DNA of 64,000 nt from a virus: positions 62,001 to 126,000 of the IMG/VR virus record IMGVR_UViG_3300020469_000014; one strand, written 5' to 3'. Both the position numbers and the translations under genes were made by a program. This document shows positions 34,816-41,407 of the stretch, one piece after another. Within the stretch, counting starts at the first letter, position 1; every line of letters starts with the position of its first letter. The notes beneath the pieces are model-generated. The model saw nothing but the letters and a program-made list of their open reading frames with translations, did no database searches and was not told the origin of the DNA.

Positions 34816-35014
34816 TGTGTTCAAACCTCACGGCTACTATTTCATCAGGAATAAGATTCCCATTTTCATCATACATCTCAGGATGCGTGTACGCCACTTG
34901 ATTTTGCATGTTGACGTAATTGTTTTGTTGGGCTAACCAGCCAATTATACCACCCAATACCAAAAATGTAAAGCATAATATACTGAATATTACAAGAAGT
35001 ACTGACGTTTCCAT
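34784..35014 (-). CDS. Single-pass membrane protein with acidic tail (76 aa)
   Basis: A transmembrane segment at about 4-28 (SVLLVIFSILCFTFLVLGGIIGWLA) is followed by a polar domain with HPEMYDENGNLIPDE and an acidic C-terminus. The HPEM..E.G.L motif is also seen in the 81-residue membrane protein at 39308-39553. The function is probably membrane associated and is otherwise unknown. Confidence 0.65.
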   Translation of the reverse strand: METSVLLVIFSILCFTFLVLGGIIGWLAQQNNYVNMQNQVAYTHPEMYDENGNLIPDEIVAVRFEHNDDSEEDDED

Positions 35015-35030
35015 TGGATTCCTCCCAAGG

Positions 35031-35195
35031 TTAATTACTGGTTTTCTTTTTTATATCTAGCGATAATCTATATTCTCTGTCAAATAGAGAAAGTTTGATA
35101 TCGAAGAACTTTGGTGTTTGTTTTGGCGGTGCCCTTTTATCCCCTTTGAGTATAAGTTCAACGCCTTTATTTATGTCCATGTCAGGAGGCATCAT
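35031..35195 (-). CDS. Small hypothetical protein (54 aa)
   Basis: A 54-codon frame from the ATG at 35195 (or the second ATG at 35192), MMPPDMDINKGVELILKGDKRAPPKQ. It overlaps the glutaredoxin gene by 14 bases and fills an otherwise empty 150-base gap. The ribosome site is weak. No family is recognised. Confidence 0.45.
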   Translation of the reverse strand: MMPPDMDINKGVELILKGDKRAPPKQTPKFFDIKLSLFDREYRLSLDIKKKTSN

Positions 35196-35430
35196 CGGAA
35201 TAAACCCTATGTTCTTTTAAATATTTTAATGTTTGATTTGCATTACCTAGATTCTTACCATCCAAAACCACCTGTGGCATGGATAAAGTGTGAGGGAACT
35301 GGGTTTCAAACTCTTTTACAGTATAGTCTTTGTTTAGTTCCTTGTAAATATAGTCTTTACCCAACAGTTCAAGAACAGTTTTGATCTTGAAGCACATAGG
35401 GCATTCATCTTTTCCGTATATTACAAACAT
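35182..35430 (-). CDS. nrdC: Glutaredoxin (NrdC-like)
   Basis: 82 residues with active site CPMC near the N-terminus (DECPMCFKIK) and the cis-Pro segment MPQVVLDGK. It reduces disulfides, probably of ribonucleotide reductase, using glutathione. A second phage glutaredoxin lies at 43997-44233. Both are short, single-domain forms. Confidence 0.88.
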   Translation of the reverse strand: MFVIYGKDECPMCFKIKTVLELLGKDYIYKELNKDYTVKEFETQFPHTLSMPQVVLDGKNLGNANQTLKYLKEHRVYSDDAS

Positions 35431-35434
35431 AGTT

Positions 35435-35626
35435 TTAATAATGGAGTACTTCTACTTTTTCCCAAGTGTGCTGAAAGATAAGTAAAGAACATAATGACTT
35501 TTCATTAATACATACTGTGAAGTATGGTAAGAGTTTACTACCGTCCAATCTTCTCATGGGAGTTTCTTGAGTATCTACAAAAAGAACCCGACCTTCTAGT
35601 GGTTTCCCACCTAAAATTTCAGGCAC
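35435..35626 (-). CDS. Small hypothetical protein, start uncertain (about 63 aa)
   Basis: The frame stays open much further upstream, but that part lies over the 75-residue gene in another phase. A GTG at 35626, preceded by AAGGA 12 bases away and overlapping the upstream stop by 8 bases, gives about 63 residues (PEILGGKPLEGRVLFVDTQETPMRRLDG...). Beta-rich, no domain recognised. Confidence 0.45.
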   Translation of the reverse strand: MPEILGGKPLEGRVLFVDTQETPMRRLDGSKLLPYFTVCINEKSLCSLLIFQHTWEKVEVLHY

Positions 35627-35846
35627 TCTGACTATCGATCCTTGACGAATAGATATCGTTCTCGCAGTATTCAAGAAAAAAGGCTTCGATTCCTTTTGTG
35701 TCTGATTTCCCCTGCGATACCCAGACATCGCAAAATTCGTACATTTGTCGGACATGATCGAGGGTGTTGTATTTTTTGAGGGCGAGCAAGGCCTTTTGAC
35801 GGATGGCCATGCGTTCATCAGTGTAACGCCAGTCATTCATCATCAT
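35619..35846 (-). CDS. Small helical hypothetical protein (75 aa)
   Basis: Three ATGs in a row (35846, 35843, 35840) open MMMNDWRYTDERMAIRQKALLALKKYNTLDHVRQMYEFCDVWVSQG. It is mainly helical with conserved-looking aromatic residues. It overlaps the upstream gene by 14 bases at most. Function is unknown. Confidence 0.65.
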   Translation of the reverse strand: MMMNDWRYTDERMAIRQKALLALKKYNTLDHVRQMYEFCDVWVSQGKSDTKGIEAFFLEYCENDIYSSRIDSQSA

Positions 35847-36042
35847 CTGCGCTCTCTTTGATTGCTTTATCTAGTTTATCAAAAAGCCCATCGGCCGAAA
35901 CCAGATTTTCAATGTGAGATAACATAGCTCCCAACTCCCTACAAATGTAGGGTCTCTCTGTTCGTGCAGCAAAGGCGAGAGCTTCTCGAATGTGTCTCTC
36001 TGCCTCTTTCATACTGTCTTCTACTTGTCTAGATAGTGCCAT
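35833..36042 (-). CDS. Small helical hypothetical protein (69 aa)
   Basis: The ATG at 36042 (MALSRQVEDSMKEAERHIREALAFAARTERPYICRELG...) overlaps the end of talC by 14 bases, as expected here. Earlier in-frame starts would lie deep inside talC. Helical throughout with an acidic end. Function is unknown. Confidence 0.65.
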   Translation of the reverse strand: MALSRQVEDSMKEAERHIREALAFAARTERPYICRELGAMLSHIENLVSADGLFDKLDKAIKESADDDE

Positions 36043-36694
36043 CTTTTTTCTGAATTGAGTCCCAATCTTTCTGGAACAGGTCAAGGCCTTTGTCTGTAAG
36101 AATGTGGTTATACATCTTATCAAAGACACCCACAGGAATGGTACAAACGTCAGTACCAGCACCAAAACAACGTCCTACATGATGAACATCTCTCAAAGAT
36201 GCAGACAAAACCTGAGTTCTTACAAGATGTTCACGATATGTCTGTGCGATTGTCTGTACAAGTGAGACTCCAGATATAGAGTTATCATTCATTCTTCCAA
36301 CAAAAGGAGAGACATATGTTGCATCTGCTTTTGCAGCAAGAATCGCCTGAGAAACAGAGAATACCAAAGTTACATTAGTAGTGAATCCGTCAGATACAAG
36401 TAACTTACATGCTTTCAGTCCTTCAACTGTACATGGAACTTTGATAGTCACATTCTTCATATCTTTGAACACTTGAGCCTGTTCAATCATGTCAAGAGCG
36501 TTTTTTGCAACAACCTCAGCAGAGATGGACTCAAAATGTGGGAACGCCTCAGAGAGTCGTCTAATGACCTCTACAGGGTCTCCACCGTTTTTGCGGATAA
36601 GTGTGGGGTTTGTAGTTACACCGTCAATGAGACCCGACTGGTCACGTTTGGCGATTTCATCGTATTGAGCTGTGTCAAGAAAGATTTTCATCAT
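36029..36694 (-). CDS. talC: Transaldolase (TalC type)
   Basis: 221 residues, the short TalC/fructose-6-phosphate-aldolase form used by cyanophages. It begins MKIFLDTAQYDEI, then GVTTNPTLIRK, and has the Schiff-base lysine K85 in NVTIKVPCT. SPFVGRMND follows. It moves three-carbon units in the pentose phosphate pathway, supporting NADPH and ribose supply during infection. The start is either of two adjacent ATGs (36694 or 36691). Confidence 0.95.
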   Translation of the reverse strand: MMKIFLDTAQYDEIAKRDQSGLIDGVTTNPTLIRKNGGDPVEVIRRLSEAFPHFESISAEVVAKNALDMIEQAQVFKDMKNVTIKVPCTVEGLKACKLLVSDGFTTNVTLVFSVSQAILAAKADATYVSPFVGRMNDNSISGVSLVQTIAQTYREHLVRTQVLSASLRDVHHVGRCFGAGTDVCTIPVGVFDKMYNHILTDKGLDLFQKDWDSIQKKDGTI

Positions 36695-36839
36695 TAGATT
36701 TGTGTTTCTTATAAAGTTTTTTAATCAACTTGGCGTATTTTACGTCCTCTTCAGTATACCAGTTAGGATTCTTTTTTGCAACCTTTATTAATCGTTTTGC
36801 CGTTTTTCTTTGATCTTTTCTAATGATTTCGTCCAACAT
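36675..36839 (-). CDS. Small basic peptide (54 aa)
   Basis: The ATG at 36839 opens MLDEIIRKDQRKTAKRLIKVAKKNPNWYTEEDVKYAKLIKKL... Lysine rich and probably helical. It overlaps talC by 20 bases and the upstream gene by 52. Function is unknown. Confidence 0.5.
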   Translation of the reverse strand: MLDEIIRKDQRKTAKRLIKVAKKNPNWYTEEDVKYAKLIKKLYKKHKSNDENLS

Positions 36840-36970
36840 GTTTGCTCTTTTTCTTTATTCCGTGTTCTGCTATTTAACATACCAGATAAGTAAAAATACG
36901 CTTTGGAACCATAACATCCAGATTCTCTTAATTTTCTGACGATCAATAATTGTTCTTCTAATTTATTCAA
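36788..36970 (-). CDS. Small hypothetical protein (60 aa)
   Basis: Begins MNKLEEQLLIVRKLRESGCYGSKAYFYLSGML. It overlaps the upstream 64-residue gene by 4 bases (ATGA). Mixed-charge helix, two cysteines. Function is unknown. Confidence 0.5.
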   Translation of the reverse strand: MNKLEEQLLIVRKLRESGCYGSKAYFYLSGMLNSRTRNKEKEQTCWTKSLEKIKEKRQND

Positions 36971-37161
36971 CGTCTTAATGTTTGTAAGTGTTCTAGGACA
37001 TGCTCACGAATCCACATCAGTTCATTGTAACAACCCTGATTATGAGCACAGGATCTAAGTTGAGAGTCTGGTTGATGAACAGACTCAATGAAGATGTCTA
37101 GACCACGATTCCATTTCACATCTTGCGGCTCGTGTTTATCAATCGAATTTTGATCTTCCAT
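36967..37161 (-). CDS. Small hypothetical protein (64 aa)
   Basis: Begins MEDQNSIDKHEPQDVKWNRGLDIFIESVHQ and contains CAHNQGC, a possible metal or disulfide pair. It ends ATGA-coupled to the next gene. Function is unknown. Confidence 0.55.
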   Translation of the reverse strand: MEDQNSIDKHEPQDVKWNRGLDIFIESVHQPDSQLRSCAHNQGCYNELMWIREHVLEHLQTLRR

Positions 37162-37173
37162 AAAATTAAGTAC

Positions 37174-37470
37174 TCAGTTTAGGGGGGTTTCTGGTGGGCA
37201 TTCAGTGCAATATTTATCAGCACCTGTAACTACTTTTACTTGTTCAATGGTCATCCATTGTTTCTCCATCTCTTCCACCAGATATGAAATTTTTTTGTTC
37301 TGTATCTCTACAGTCTCTAAAAGATATGCAATGGTATGAGAAAGCGTTTGCCTGTTACCATCCTCATCTTTGAGGTAGATTGTATAAGTTGTGCGAAATT
37401 TACGAACCAAGTGGATCCTGAGTATAACGTACAGAATCAAATTCGTAAAAACAATCCAAAAAAAAGTCAT
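37174..37470 (-). CDS. Small membrane-anchored protein (98 aa)
   Basis: A hydrophobic N-terminal segment (about 2-20, TFFWIVFTNLILYVILRI) is followed by a cytoplasmic-type helix. A CTEC pair lies near the C-terminus. It overlaps heme oxygenase by 4 bases. Function is unknown. Confidence 0.6.
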   Translation of the reverse strand: MTFFWIVFTNLILYVILRIHLVRKFRTTYTIYLKDEDGNRQTLSHTIAYLLETVEIQNKKISYLVEEMEKQWMTIEQVKVVTGADKYCTECPPETPLN

Positions 37471-38153
37471 TTCTTAAATTTCGATTTAGCAAATCCAAAG
37501 GCCATTTTTGTGAGACTCCACAACACTGTCATGAAAGGGTATGGATCTCCCTCTGACAGTTCATTAAACATGTACATGTTCAACCGAAATGCAAAGTTTG
37601 CCTCAACTATAACATTGTTCTTTTCCATAAGAGGAAGAGAATCCAATGCAGCACGGTATTTTACCTTAAATTCCTTAGAACTGGGAATATCCTCAAATTC
37701 ATAGAAATCTAAACCACCATCATATAGGTTTAGTGATTTTTGTGCGATATTCTTGAGAATCTGTCCACCAGACAAATCTCCCAAGTATCTTGTGTAGTGG
37801 TGACCTACAAGTAGTTCTGGTTCTACTTCTTCGATACGAGCAATGTACTGTTTTGCTGCTTCAGAAGGCGATATAATCTCCTTCCAATCAGAACCATAAA
37901 AATACTCGCAATCTTTTGCAAGAGTATCAACTCTTTTCAGTTCATCAAAGGCAATCGGGGCGATTGCAGGGTGTTCCTTATTTGATTCAATCTCCTTTTC
38001 AAGAGCTTGATATACAAAGTAGAAATTGGCAATCAGTTTCCTGTAATTCTCCTTACTAATTACACCAGAAAGAAAATTAGAGACAAATCCAGTATTCTCT
38101 GCAGCACTGTGAGAGACTTTTGTGCCTTCTTTGATTTCTTTTGAAAAATTCAT
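37467..38153 (-). CDS. ho1: Heme oxygenase
   Basis: The ATG at 38153 gives 228 residues. MNFSKEIKEGTKVSHSAAENTGF has the proximal heme ligand H15; RYLGDLSGGQILKNIAQ is the distal helix. The enzyme opens heme to biliverdin with ferredoxin, feeding bilin pigment synthesis during infection. A strong sigma70-type promoter ends only 6 bases before the ATG, so the mRNA may be leaderless. Confidence 0.93.
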   Translation of the reverse strand: MNFSKEIKEGTKVSHSAAENTGFVSNFLSGVISKENYRKLIANFYFVYQALEKEIESNKEHPAIAPIAFDELKRVDTLAKDCEYFYGSDWKEIISPSEAAKQYIARIEEVEPELLVGHHYTRYLGDLSGGQILKNIAQKSLNLYDGGLDFYEFEDIPSSKEFKVKYRAALDSLPLMEKNNVIVEANFAFRLNMYMFNELSEGDPYPFMTVLWSLTKMAFGFAKSKFKK

Positions 38154-38159
38154 AATGTT

Positions 38160-38188
38160 ATTATAGTATATCTCAGTCTTTTTGTCTA
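38160..38188 (-). promoter_or_regulatory. Sigma70 promoter directly before ho1
   Basis: TAGACA (38188-38183), 17-base spacer, TATAAT (38165-38160). The ho1 ATG is 6 bases downstream of the -10 box, so the transcript would start at or near the A of ATG. Confidence 0.65.
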
Positions 38189-38313
38189 GGGGGATGAAGA
38201 GATTCATCTATTGCTGGGTGAAAAGAGTATTCATTATTCCATTTGAACCCAGTATTGTTCATTTCTTGTTTTTTGGGTTTTATACCCAATAGTCTCTTAA
38301 TTTTGTTTAGCAT
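38173..38313 (-). CDS. Small basic peptide (46 aa)
   Basis: The ATG at 38313 overlaps the end of def by 17 bases and opens MLNKIKRLLGIKPKKQEMNNTGFKWNNEY... The ho1 promoter lies partly inside its 3' end. Function is unknown. Confidence 0.5.
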   Translation of the reverse strand: MLNKIKRLLGIKPKKQEMNNTGFKWNNEYSFHPAIDESLHPPRQKD

Positions 38314-38767
38314 CGAGATAATCCACAAATAAAATACCTTCTAAATGGTCAATTTCATGCTGAACCACTCTGGCAGCAATACCATCTAGTTTCCATTTCT
38401 TATATTTACCATCTTTATTTTGGAAGGTTATTTTTATTGACTTAGATCGTGATACTTCTCCATTTGTGTCGGGAACACTCAAACATCCTTCATCAAATAA
38501 TACTTTTTCTTCGCTTTTCCAAGTTATCTTGGGATTTACCATCAAATGAGCATACCTACCATGTTCTTCTGTCGTCTCATCTACCAATATCACTCTTTTA
38601 TTAATTCCTATCTGTGGTGCTGCCAAACCAATACCATCCGCTTCCCACATAGCATCACACATGTCTGTATAGAGTTCTGCTATTTCTTTTTTATCAAAGA
38701 CGACTTCCTCAGAAGTAACTCTGAGGCATCTATCTCCAATAGTTTTAATCTTCTTCGGGGAAGTCAT
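38297..38767 (-). CDS. def: Peptide deformylase
   Basis: 156 residues with all three motifs: GIGLAAPQIG (45-54), EGCLS (93-97) with the metal cysteine, and QHEIDH with H137, E138 and H141. It removes formyl groups from new proteins; cyanophage versions are linked to rapid turnover of D1. It lacks the long C-terminal extension of bacterial enzymes. It overlaps the small gene upstream by 23 bases. Confidence 0.95.
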   Translation of the reverse strand: MTSPKKIKTIGDRCLRVTSEEVVFDKKEIAELYTDMCDAMWEADGIGLAAPQIGINKRVILVDETTEEHGRYAHLMVNPKITWKSEEKVLFDEGCLSVPDTNGEVSRSKSIKITFQNKDGKYKKWKLDGIAARVVQHEIDHLEGILFVDYLDAKQN

Positions 38768-38885
38768 AAGGTCCGTTTAATTTACGTTCTAGTTCTCTTT
38801 CATCCAAGATATCGTTAATGAGTTGTCTTAACTCAAGTCGAAGTTGAGGATGAAGGTAAGGATATTGATATTCTTCTTTTTTCAT
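38745..38885 (-). CDS. Small hypothetical peptide (46 aa)
   Basis: The ATG at 38885 overlaps the upstream stop (ATGA) and opens MKKEEYQYPYLHPQLRLELRQLINDILDERELERKL. It overlaps def by 23 bases. Coupling at both ends supports it. Function is unknown. Confidence 0.55.
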   Translation of the reverse strand: MKKEEYQYPYLHPQLRLELRQLINDILDERELERKLNGPYDFPEED

Positions 38886-39190
38886 AGTCCATTCCAAAAT
38901 GTATCGGTAGGTGATGCCATGTTTCTTGAGATGAAGTACAGACCTATGTTACATAGGAACCAATAGATGTTAACCATCCATGCCTGTCTGAAACAATACT
39001 TCCTGTTGACCTCTGCGATGTACTGATTTCTCTCGTTTACCTCCGCAAAATCAGATAAAGGTCTTGCTTTTAACCATTGTTCTAATAAGAATGAAATAAC
39101 AGTGCCGATCGCAAAGACATAGAATAGCAGGTTCAGTAAACCTGCGATTGTGAATAAAAAACTAATCATCGTGGTCATCAAATGGGTCAT
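38882..39190 (-). CDS. Membrane protein with two segments (102 aa)
   Basis: Hydrophobic segments at about 8-36 (MISFLFTIAGLLNLLFYVFAIGTVISFLL) and about 72-90 (MVNIYWFLCNIGLYFIS) surround a polar loop. It overlaps the PsbN-like gene by 29 bases. Family not recognised. Confidence 0.65.
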   Translation of the reverse strand: MTHLMTTMISFLFTIAGLLNLLFYVFAIGTVISFLLEQWLKARPLSDFAEVNERNQYIAEVNRKYCFRQAWMVNIYWFLCNIGLYFISRNMASPTDTFWNGL

Positions 39191-39311
39191 CTAATCCTTC
39201 GTTTGCAAAGAATCCTCTGTAAATGCCATAAAATATGAACAATACAGTGATAACTGCAATTGAGATGGGTAATGTAAATTCTGGGTCAAATGTGTAATGG
39301 GAAATCATCAT
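39162..39311 (-). CDS. PsbN-like photosystem II assembly peptide
   Basis: The ATG at 39311 (or 39308) gives 48-49 residues: a short polar start, a transmembrane helix (LPISIAVITVLFIFYGIYRGFF) and the ending LDDPFDDHDD. Cyanobacterial PsbN ends in a nearly identical DPFDDHED and has the same one-helix layout (43-46 residues). In hosts PsbN assists photosystem II assembly and repair. This would fit beside the phage psbA, psbD and hli genes. The match is judged by eye. Confidence 0.65.
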   Translation of the reverse strand: MMISHYTFDPEFTLPISIAVITVLFIFYGIYRGFFANEGLDDPFDDHDD

Positions 39312-39553
39312 CTTCTACTAATAAAAACGTCGCCTTCGCCATCATCATCTTCATCTCTTCGAGGATTGAAGACTAATAACTGTTCTCCAGACTCTACATC
39401 TCGCATTTCTGGATGTAAATCTGATCTCTTGGTTCTTGTTGGTTTGTTCATTTCATCAAATGTCGCAGTCATGGTTTTAAACATAAATGCAAATGTTGCC
39501 CCCAATAAAGCGACAAAAAAGGTCAAATACAAAAATATCATGAAATCGTTCAT
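39308..39553 (-). CDS. Small membrane protein, DUF2973-like (81 aa)
   Basis: A transmembrane helix (about 5-27, MIFLYLTFFVALLGATFAFMF) is followed by RTKRSDLHPEMRDVESGEQLLVFNPR. The HPEM.D...G..LLV element resembles cyanobacterial DUF2973 proteins. It is coupled to the PsbN-like gene by overlap. Function is unknown. Confidence 0.6.
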   Translation of the reverse strand: MNDFMIFLYLTFFVALLGATFAFMFKTMTATFDEMNKPTRTKRSDLHPEMRDVESGEQLLVFNPRRDEDDDGEGDVFISRR

Positions 39554-39987
39554 CTGTTGAATAACTTTTGGATGGGAACTTGCCTCACTCTATCTATAAC
39601 GTCATTTTCGACTCTATCTACGATCCTGTCCAATAAACCAATATCAATCTGCATGAATGGCGGAATGATACCCAATAAACGGAGTAATCCATCTACAAAT
39701 AAAGCAAGAGTTGTAAATCCAAGGATCATACTGAGGACAGTTGCATCACGATTATGTTTTGCCATTGATGCTTCATCAATCTTCCTTGCCTCGCCTATGG
39801 CATATTTGATGAGTTCATCAACCTCTTCTTTTGTGTATGTATCCCTTTTTGGTTTATATACGTCTGAAATAGGTAAATCCATAAGCTGACCCTGTAGGAC
39901 AGAAAAATACCCGAATTTTTTTACCAGCTTTTTAGGCTTTGAAAGCTGATTTTCGTTTTGGTTAGTATCTATCTGGAATTTTGTCAT
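39550..39987 (-). CDS. Membrane-associated hypothetical protein (145 aa)
   Basis: The ATG at 39987 (MTKFQIDTNQNENQLSK) is chosen because it overlaps the upstream gene by 26 bases rather than 83. A hydrophobic stretch (about 85-110, ATVLSMILGFTTLALFVDGLLRLLGIIPPF) is flanked by charged regions. Its N-terminal coding part includes one copy of a 43-base repeat (39911-39953). Function is unknown. Confidence 0.6.
   Translation of the reverse strand: MTKFQIDTNQNENQLSKPKKLVKKFGYFSVLQGQLMDLPISDVYKPKRDTYTKEEVDELIKYAIGEARKIDEASMAKHNRDATVLSMILGFTTLALFVDGLLRLLGIIPPFMQIDIGLLDRIVDRVENDVIDRVRQVPIQKLFNR
39911..39953. repeat. Diverged 43-base repeat, copy 1
   Basis: It differs at 6 of 43 positions from 43283-43325, same orientation. 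It contains the inverted repeat CAGCTTT/AAAGCTG. This copy is coding (peptide NQLSKPKKLVKKFG on the minus strand). Confidence 0.6.
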
Positions 39988-40231
39988 AACTTTTGGAGTA
40001 GTCTGAGGGTTTCGCTTGTCGGATACATCCAACAGCTTTTTCAAAACAAACTGAATTGAATTTGCCGTCTACTCCGATCAAAGTTATCTTAGTATGCTGA
40101 GAATGAATCTCAACTTCTTCTACTAAGTATGTATTTCCTTCGATAAGTTTAAGTTGAGGATCATCATTGTTCCCCCACCTAACTTGCTCAGGTGTACAAC
40201 CCAAAAATCTGACTTGATCTCCTATTTTCAT
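39962..40231 (-). CDS. Small beta-rich hypothetical protein (89 aa)
   Basis: Begins MKIGDQVRFLGCTPEQVRWGNNDDPQLKLIEGNTYLVEEVEIHSQHTKITLIG, the alternation expected of an SH3-like barrel. It is ATGA-coupled to a 28-residue membrane peptide upstream. Function is unknown. Confidence 0.65.
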   Translation of the reverse strand: MKIGDQVRFLGCTPEQVRWGNNDDPQLKLIEGNTYLVEEVEIHSQHTKITLIGVDGKFNSVCFEKAVGCIRQAKPSDYSKSYDKIPDRY

Positions 40232-40314
40232 AGTCCTCTATGTGGATCATAATATAAAAGTGTCCATGCAATGTAAATGGTTGCTAGGACACTGGGAATT
40301 AGTAATAAAGGCAT
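40228..40314 (-). CDS. 28-residue membrane micropeptide
   Basis: ATG at 40314; MPLLLIPSVLATIYIAWTLL then a short polar end, one transmembrane helix. Its stop overlaps the next start (ATGA). It is the first gene behind a perfect sigma70 promoter, with a 21-base leader. Confidence 0.55.
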   Translation of the reverse strand: MPLLLIPSVLATIYIAWTLLYYDPHRGL

Positions 40315-40331
40315 TGTAATGCAATGGTTAA

Positions 40332-40481
40332 TTAAATTATATCGGAATCTTGATCTTCTGTCAAGGGAAGTCCGAGTGTTTTTATGTTTAAAAGTTCTTG
40401 GAGAAATTTTATCTCCGCTTTTAGTTTCTGGTTTTCTTCTTCTAAGAAGTCGCAGTGCTCTGCGTAAATGTGAATACTCAT
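40332..40481 (-). CDS. Small coiled-coil peptide (49 aa)
   Basis: ATG at 40481; MSIHIYAEHCDFLEEENQKLKAEIKFLQELLNI has a leucine heptad pattern. Its last ten codons encode the consensus promoter of the next operon on the same strand. A hairpin lies just upstream. Confidence 0.55.
   Translation of the reverse strand: MSIHIYAEHCDFLEEENQKLKAEIKFLQELLNIKTLGLPLTEDQDSDII
40336..40364 (-). promoter_or_regulatory. Consensus sigma70 promoter inside a coding sequence
   Basis: TTGACA (40364-40359), 17-base spacer, TATAAT (40341-40336). It lies within the 3' end of the 49-residue gene and drives the 28-residue membrane peptide and genes below it. Confidence 0.8.
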
Positions 40482-40490
40482 AAATGCGAA

Positions 40491-40515
40491 GAGACCCCCT
40501 TTCGGAGGTCTCTGA
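40491..40515. terminator. Hairpin, probable terminator
   Basis: AGAGACCCCC-TTTC-GGAGGTCTCT stem-loop between two small genes, without a clear U run on the minus strand. It could be a weak terminator or a processing site. Confidence 0.5.
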
Positions 40516-40536
40516 GTTTAGTTCATTGGTTTGGAA

Positions 40537-40698
40537 TTACCGTAAGATTTCTGTACATACTTTTCGACAGTAATTGTCCGTACAATCTATCATACAGGCA
40601 AAGTATTCGTCGATTAAGTCGTCCTGAGAAAATTCAGGATTTGTATCTTCGTGATGAATCCATTCTGCCATTTGATTGCGTGACATTCGGGTTCTCAT
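40537..40698 (-). CDS. Cysteine-rich small protein (53 aa)
   Basis: ATG at 40698 with a strong AGGAG ribosome site 9 bases upstream. MRTRMSRNQMAEWIHHEDTN... leads to C-MID-C-TDNY-C-RKV-C, a CX3C-X4-CX3C arrangement that could bind zinc or form two disulfides in a helical pair. A late-type TATAAATA lies about 80 bases upstream. Family not recognised. Confidence 0.65.
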   Translation of the reverse strand: MRTRMSRNQMAEWIHHEDTNPEFSQDDLIDEYFACMIDCTDNYCRKVCTEILR

Positions 40699-40779
40699 AA
40701 ATTTCTTCTCCTCTGAATTGTGATTTACATAACGAAGTTTTTCAGCATCACTTCATTTTGTCCGTCCTAATTCTACCAG

Positions 40780-40787
40780 TATTTATA
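40780..40787 (-). promoter_or_regulatory. Late promoter TATAAATA
   Basis: Exact T4 late octamer on the minus strand, 82 bases before the Cys-rich gene start. Confidence 0.55.
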
Positions 40788-40856
40788 GAGCAATTCCCGA
40801 TTTTTGTGTTGAAGTTCACACACTGTAATGGCGTATTTTTACCCACGCATTAATAC

Positions 40857-40964
40857 TTACCTTCCTTTATATACATCATAATCAAGAAGGCCGCACTGGT
40901 GGCAACCGTTATCGACAATGCAATGATTGCCGTATGTACTATGTTCACAAAATTTACTTAACAT
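40857..40964 (-). CDS. Possible 35-residue Cys/His-rich micropeptide
   Basis: ATG at 40964; MLSKFCEHSTYGNHCIVDNGCHQCGLLDYD holds four cysteines and three histidines (C-x8-C, C-H-Q-C). A TATAAATA late motif lies 7 bases before the ATG. No clear ribosome site, so confidence is low. Confidence 0.35.
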   Translation of the reverse strand: MLSKFCEHSTYGNHCIVDNGCHQCGLLDYDVYKGR

Positions 40965-40971
40965 AACGTAA

Positions 40972-40979
40972 TATTTATA
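40972..40979 (-). promoter_or_regulatory. Late promoter TATAAATA
   Basis: Exact late octamer on the minus strand just before the possible 35-residue frame. Confidence 0.5.
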
Positions 40980-40982
40980 CCA

Positions 40983-41153
40983 TCAATCATCTTCCGTGTA
41001 TGCTGATGGATTTTTCCTGAGAAATTGCTTGCAATGTCCATGAACATCTATCTCCTGTTCCAAGTGTGCCTTAGTATGCACAACTTCAATGAATCCTATA
41101 ATTAATAGTAAAAACACTGGTGCAAACCAGAGTGGATTAGAAAGTATTTTCAT
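40983..41153 (-). CDS. Small membrane protein (56 aa)
   Basis: ATG at 41153; MKILSNPLWFAPVFLLLIIGFIEVVHTKAHLEQ has one transmembrane helix and a His-rich cytoplasmic-type end (HGHCKQF). It follows the terminator of the DUF4278 gene. Function is unknown. Confidence 0.5.
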   Translation of the reverse strand: MKILSNPLWFAPVFLLLIIGFIEVVHTKAHLEQEIDVHGHCKQFLRKNPSAYTEDD

Positions 41154-41158
41154 TCATA

Positions 41159-41188
41159 AAAAAAAACCTCTACAATATGTAGAGGTTA
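41159..41188 (-). terminator. Intrinsic terminator after the DUF4278 gene
   Basis: On the minus strand: hairpin AACCTCTAC-ATATT-GTAGAGGTT followed by a run of T. It ends the riboswitch/peptide/DUF4278 transcript. Confidence 0.85.
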
Positions 41189-41217
41189 ACGACAAGTAGA
41201 TGTTTGTCAACTACTGA

Positions 41218-41361
41218 TCAGCTCTTAGATGCGAACTTGCGTTCCACCTTGACACCACGATACATTAGATCGTGACGTTGCTTCTTAGCAGCTTCTTCGA
41301 GTACCTTTGCATTGTACTCGGCAGAGTCATAAGAGACTCCTCTGTATGTGACTTGTGCCAT
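41218..41361 (-). CDS. DUF4278-like protein (47 aa)
   Basis: ATG at 41361 with AGGAG upstream; MAQVTYRGVSYDSAEY...RHDLMYRGVKVERKF has the two YRG elements of the cyanobacterial DUF4278 family. Function is unknown. It is cotranscribed with the riboswitch-controlled peptide. Confidence 0.75.
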   Translation of the reverse strand: MAQVTYRGVSYDSAEYNAKVLEEAAKKQRHDLMYRGVKVERKFASKS

Positions 41362-41407
41362 CGGTTTTACTCCTGTAAGTAGTAGGGGGGTTTTAAATCC
41401 CGTTCCT

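Noticed and set aside
35627-35836. N-terminal part of a 133-residue frame
   Set aside because: Only the part below about 35626 is likely to be translated; the upstream part overlaps the convincing 75-residue gene and has poor composition (MTGVTLMNAWPSVKRPC).
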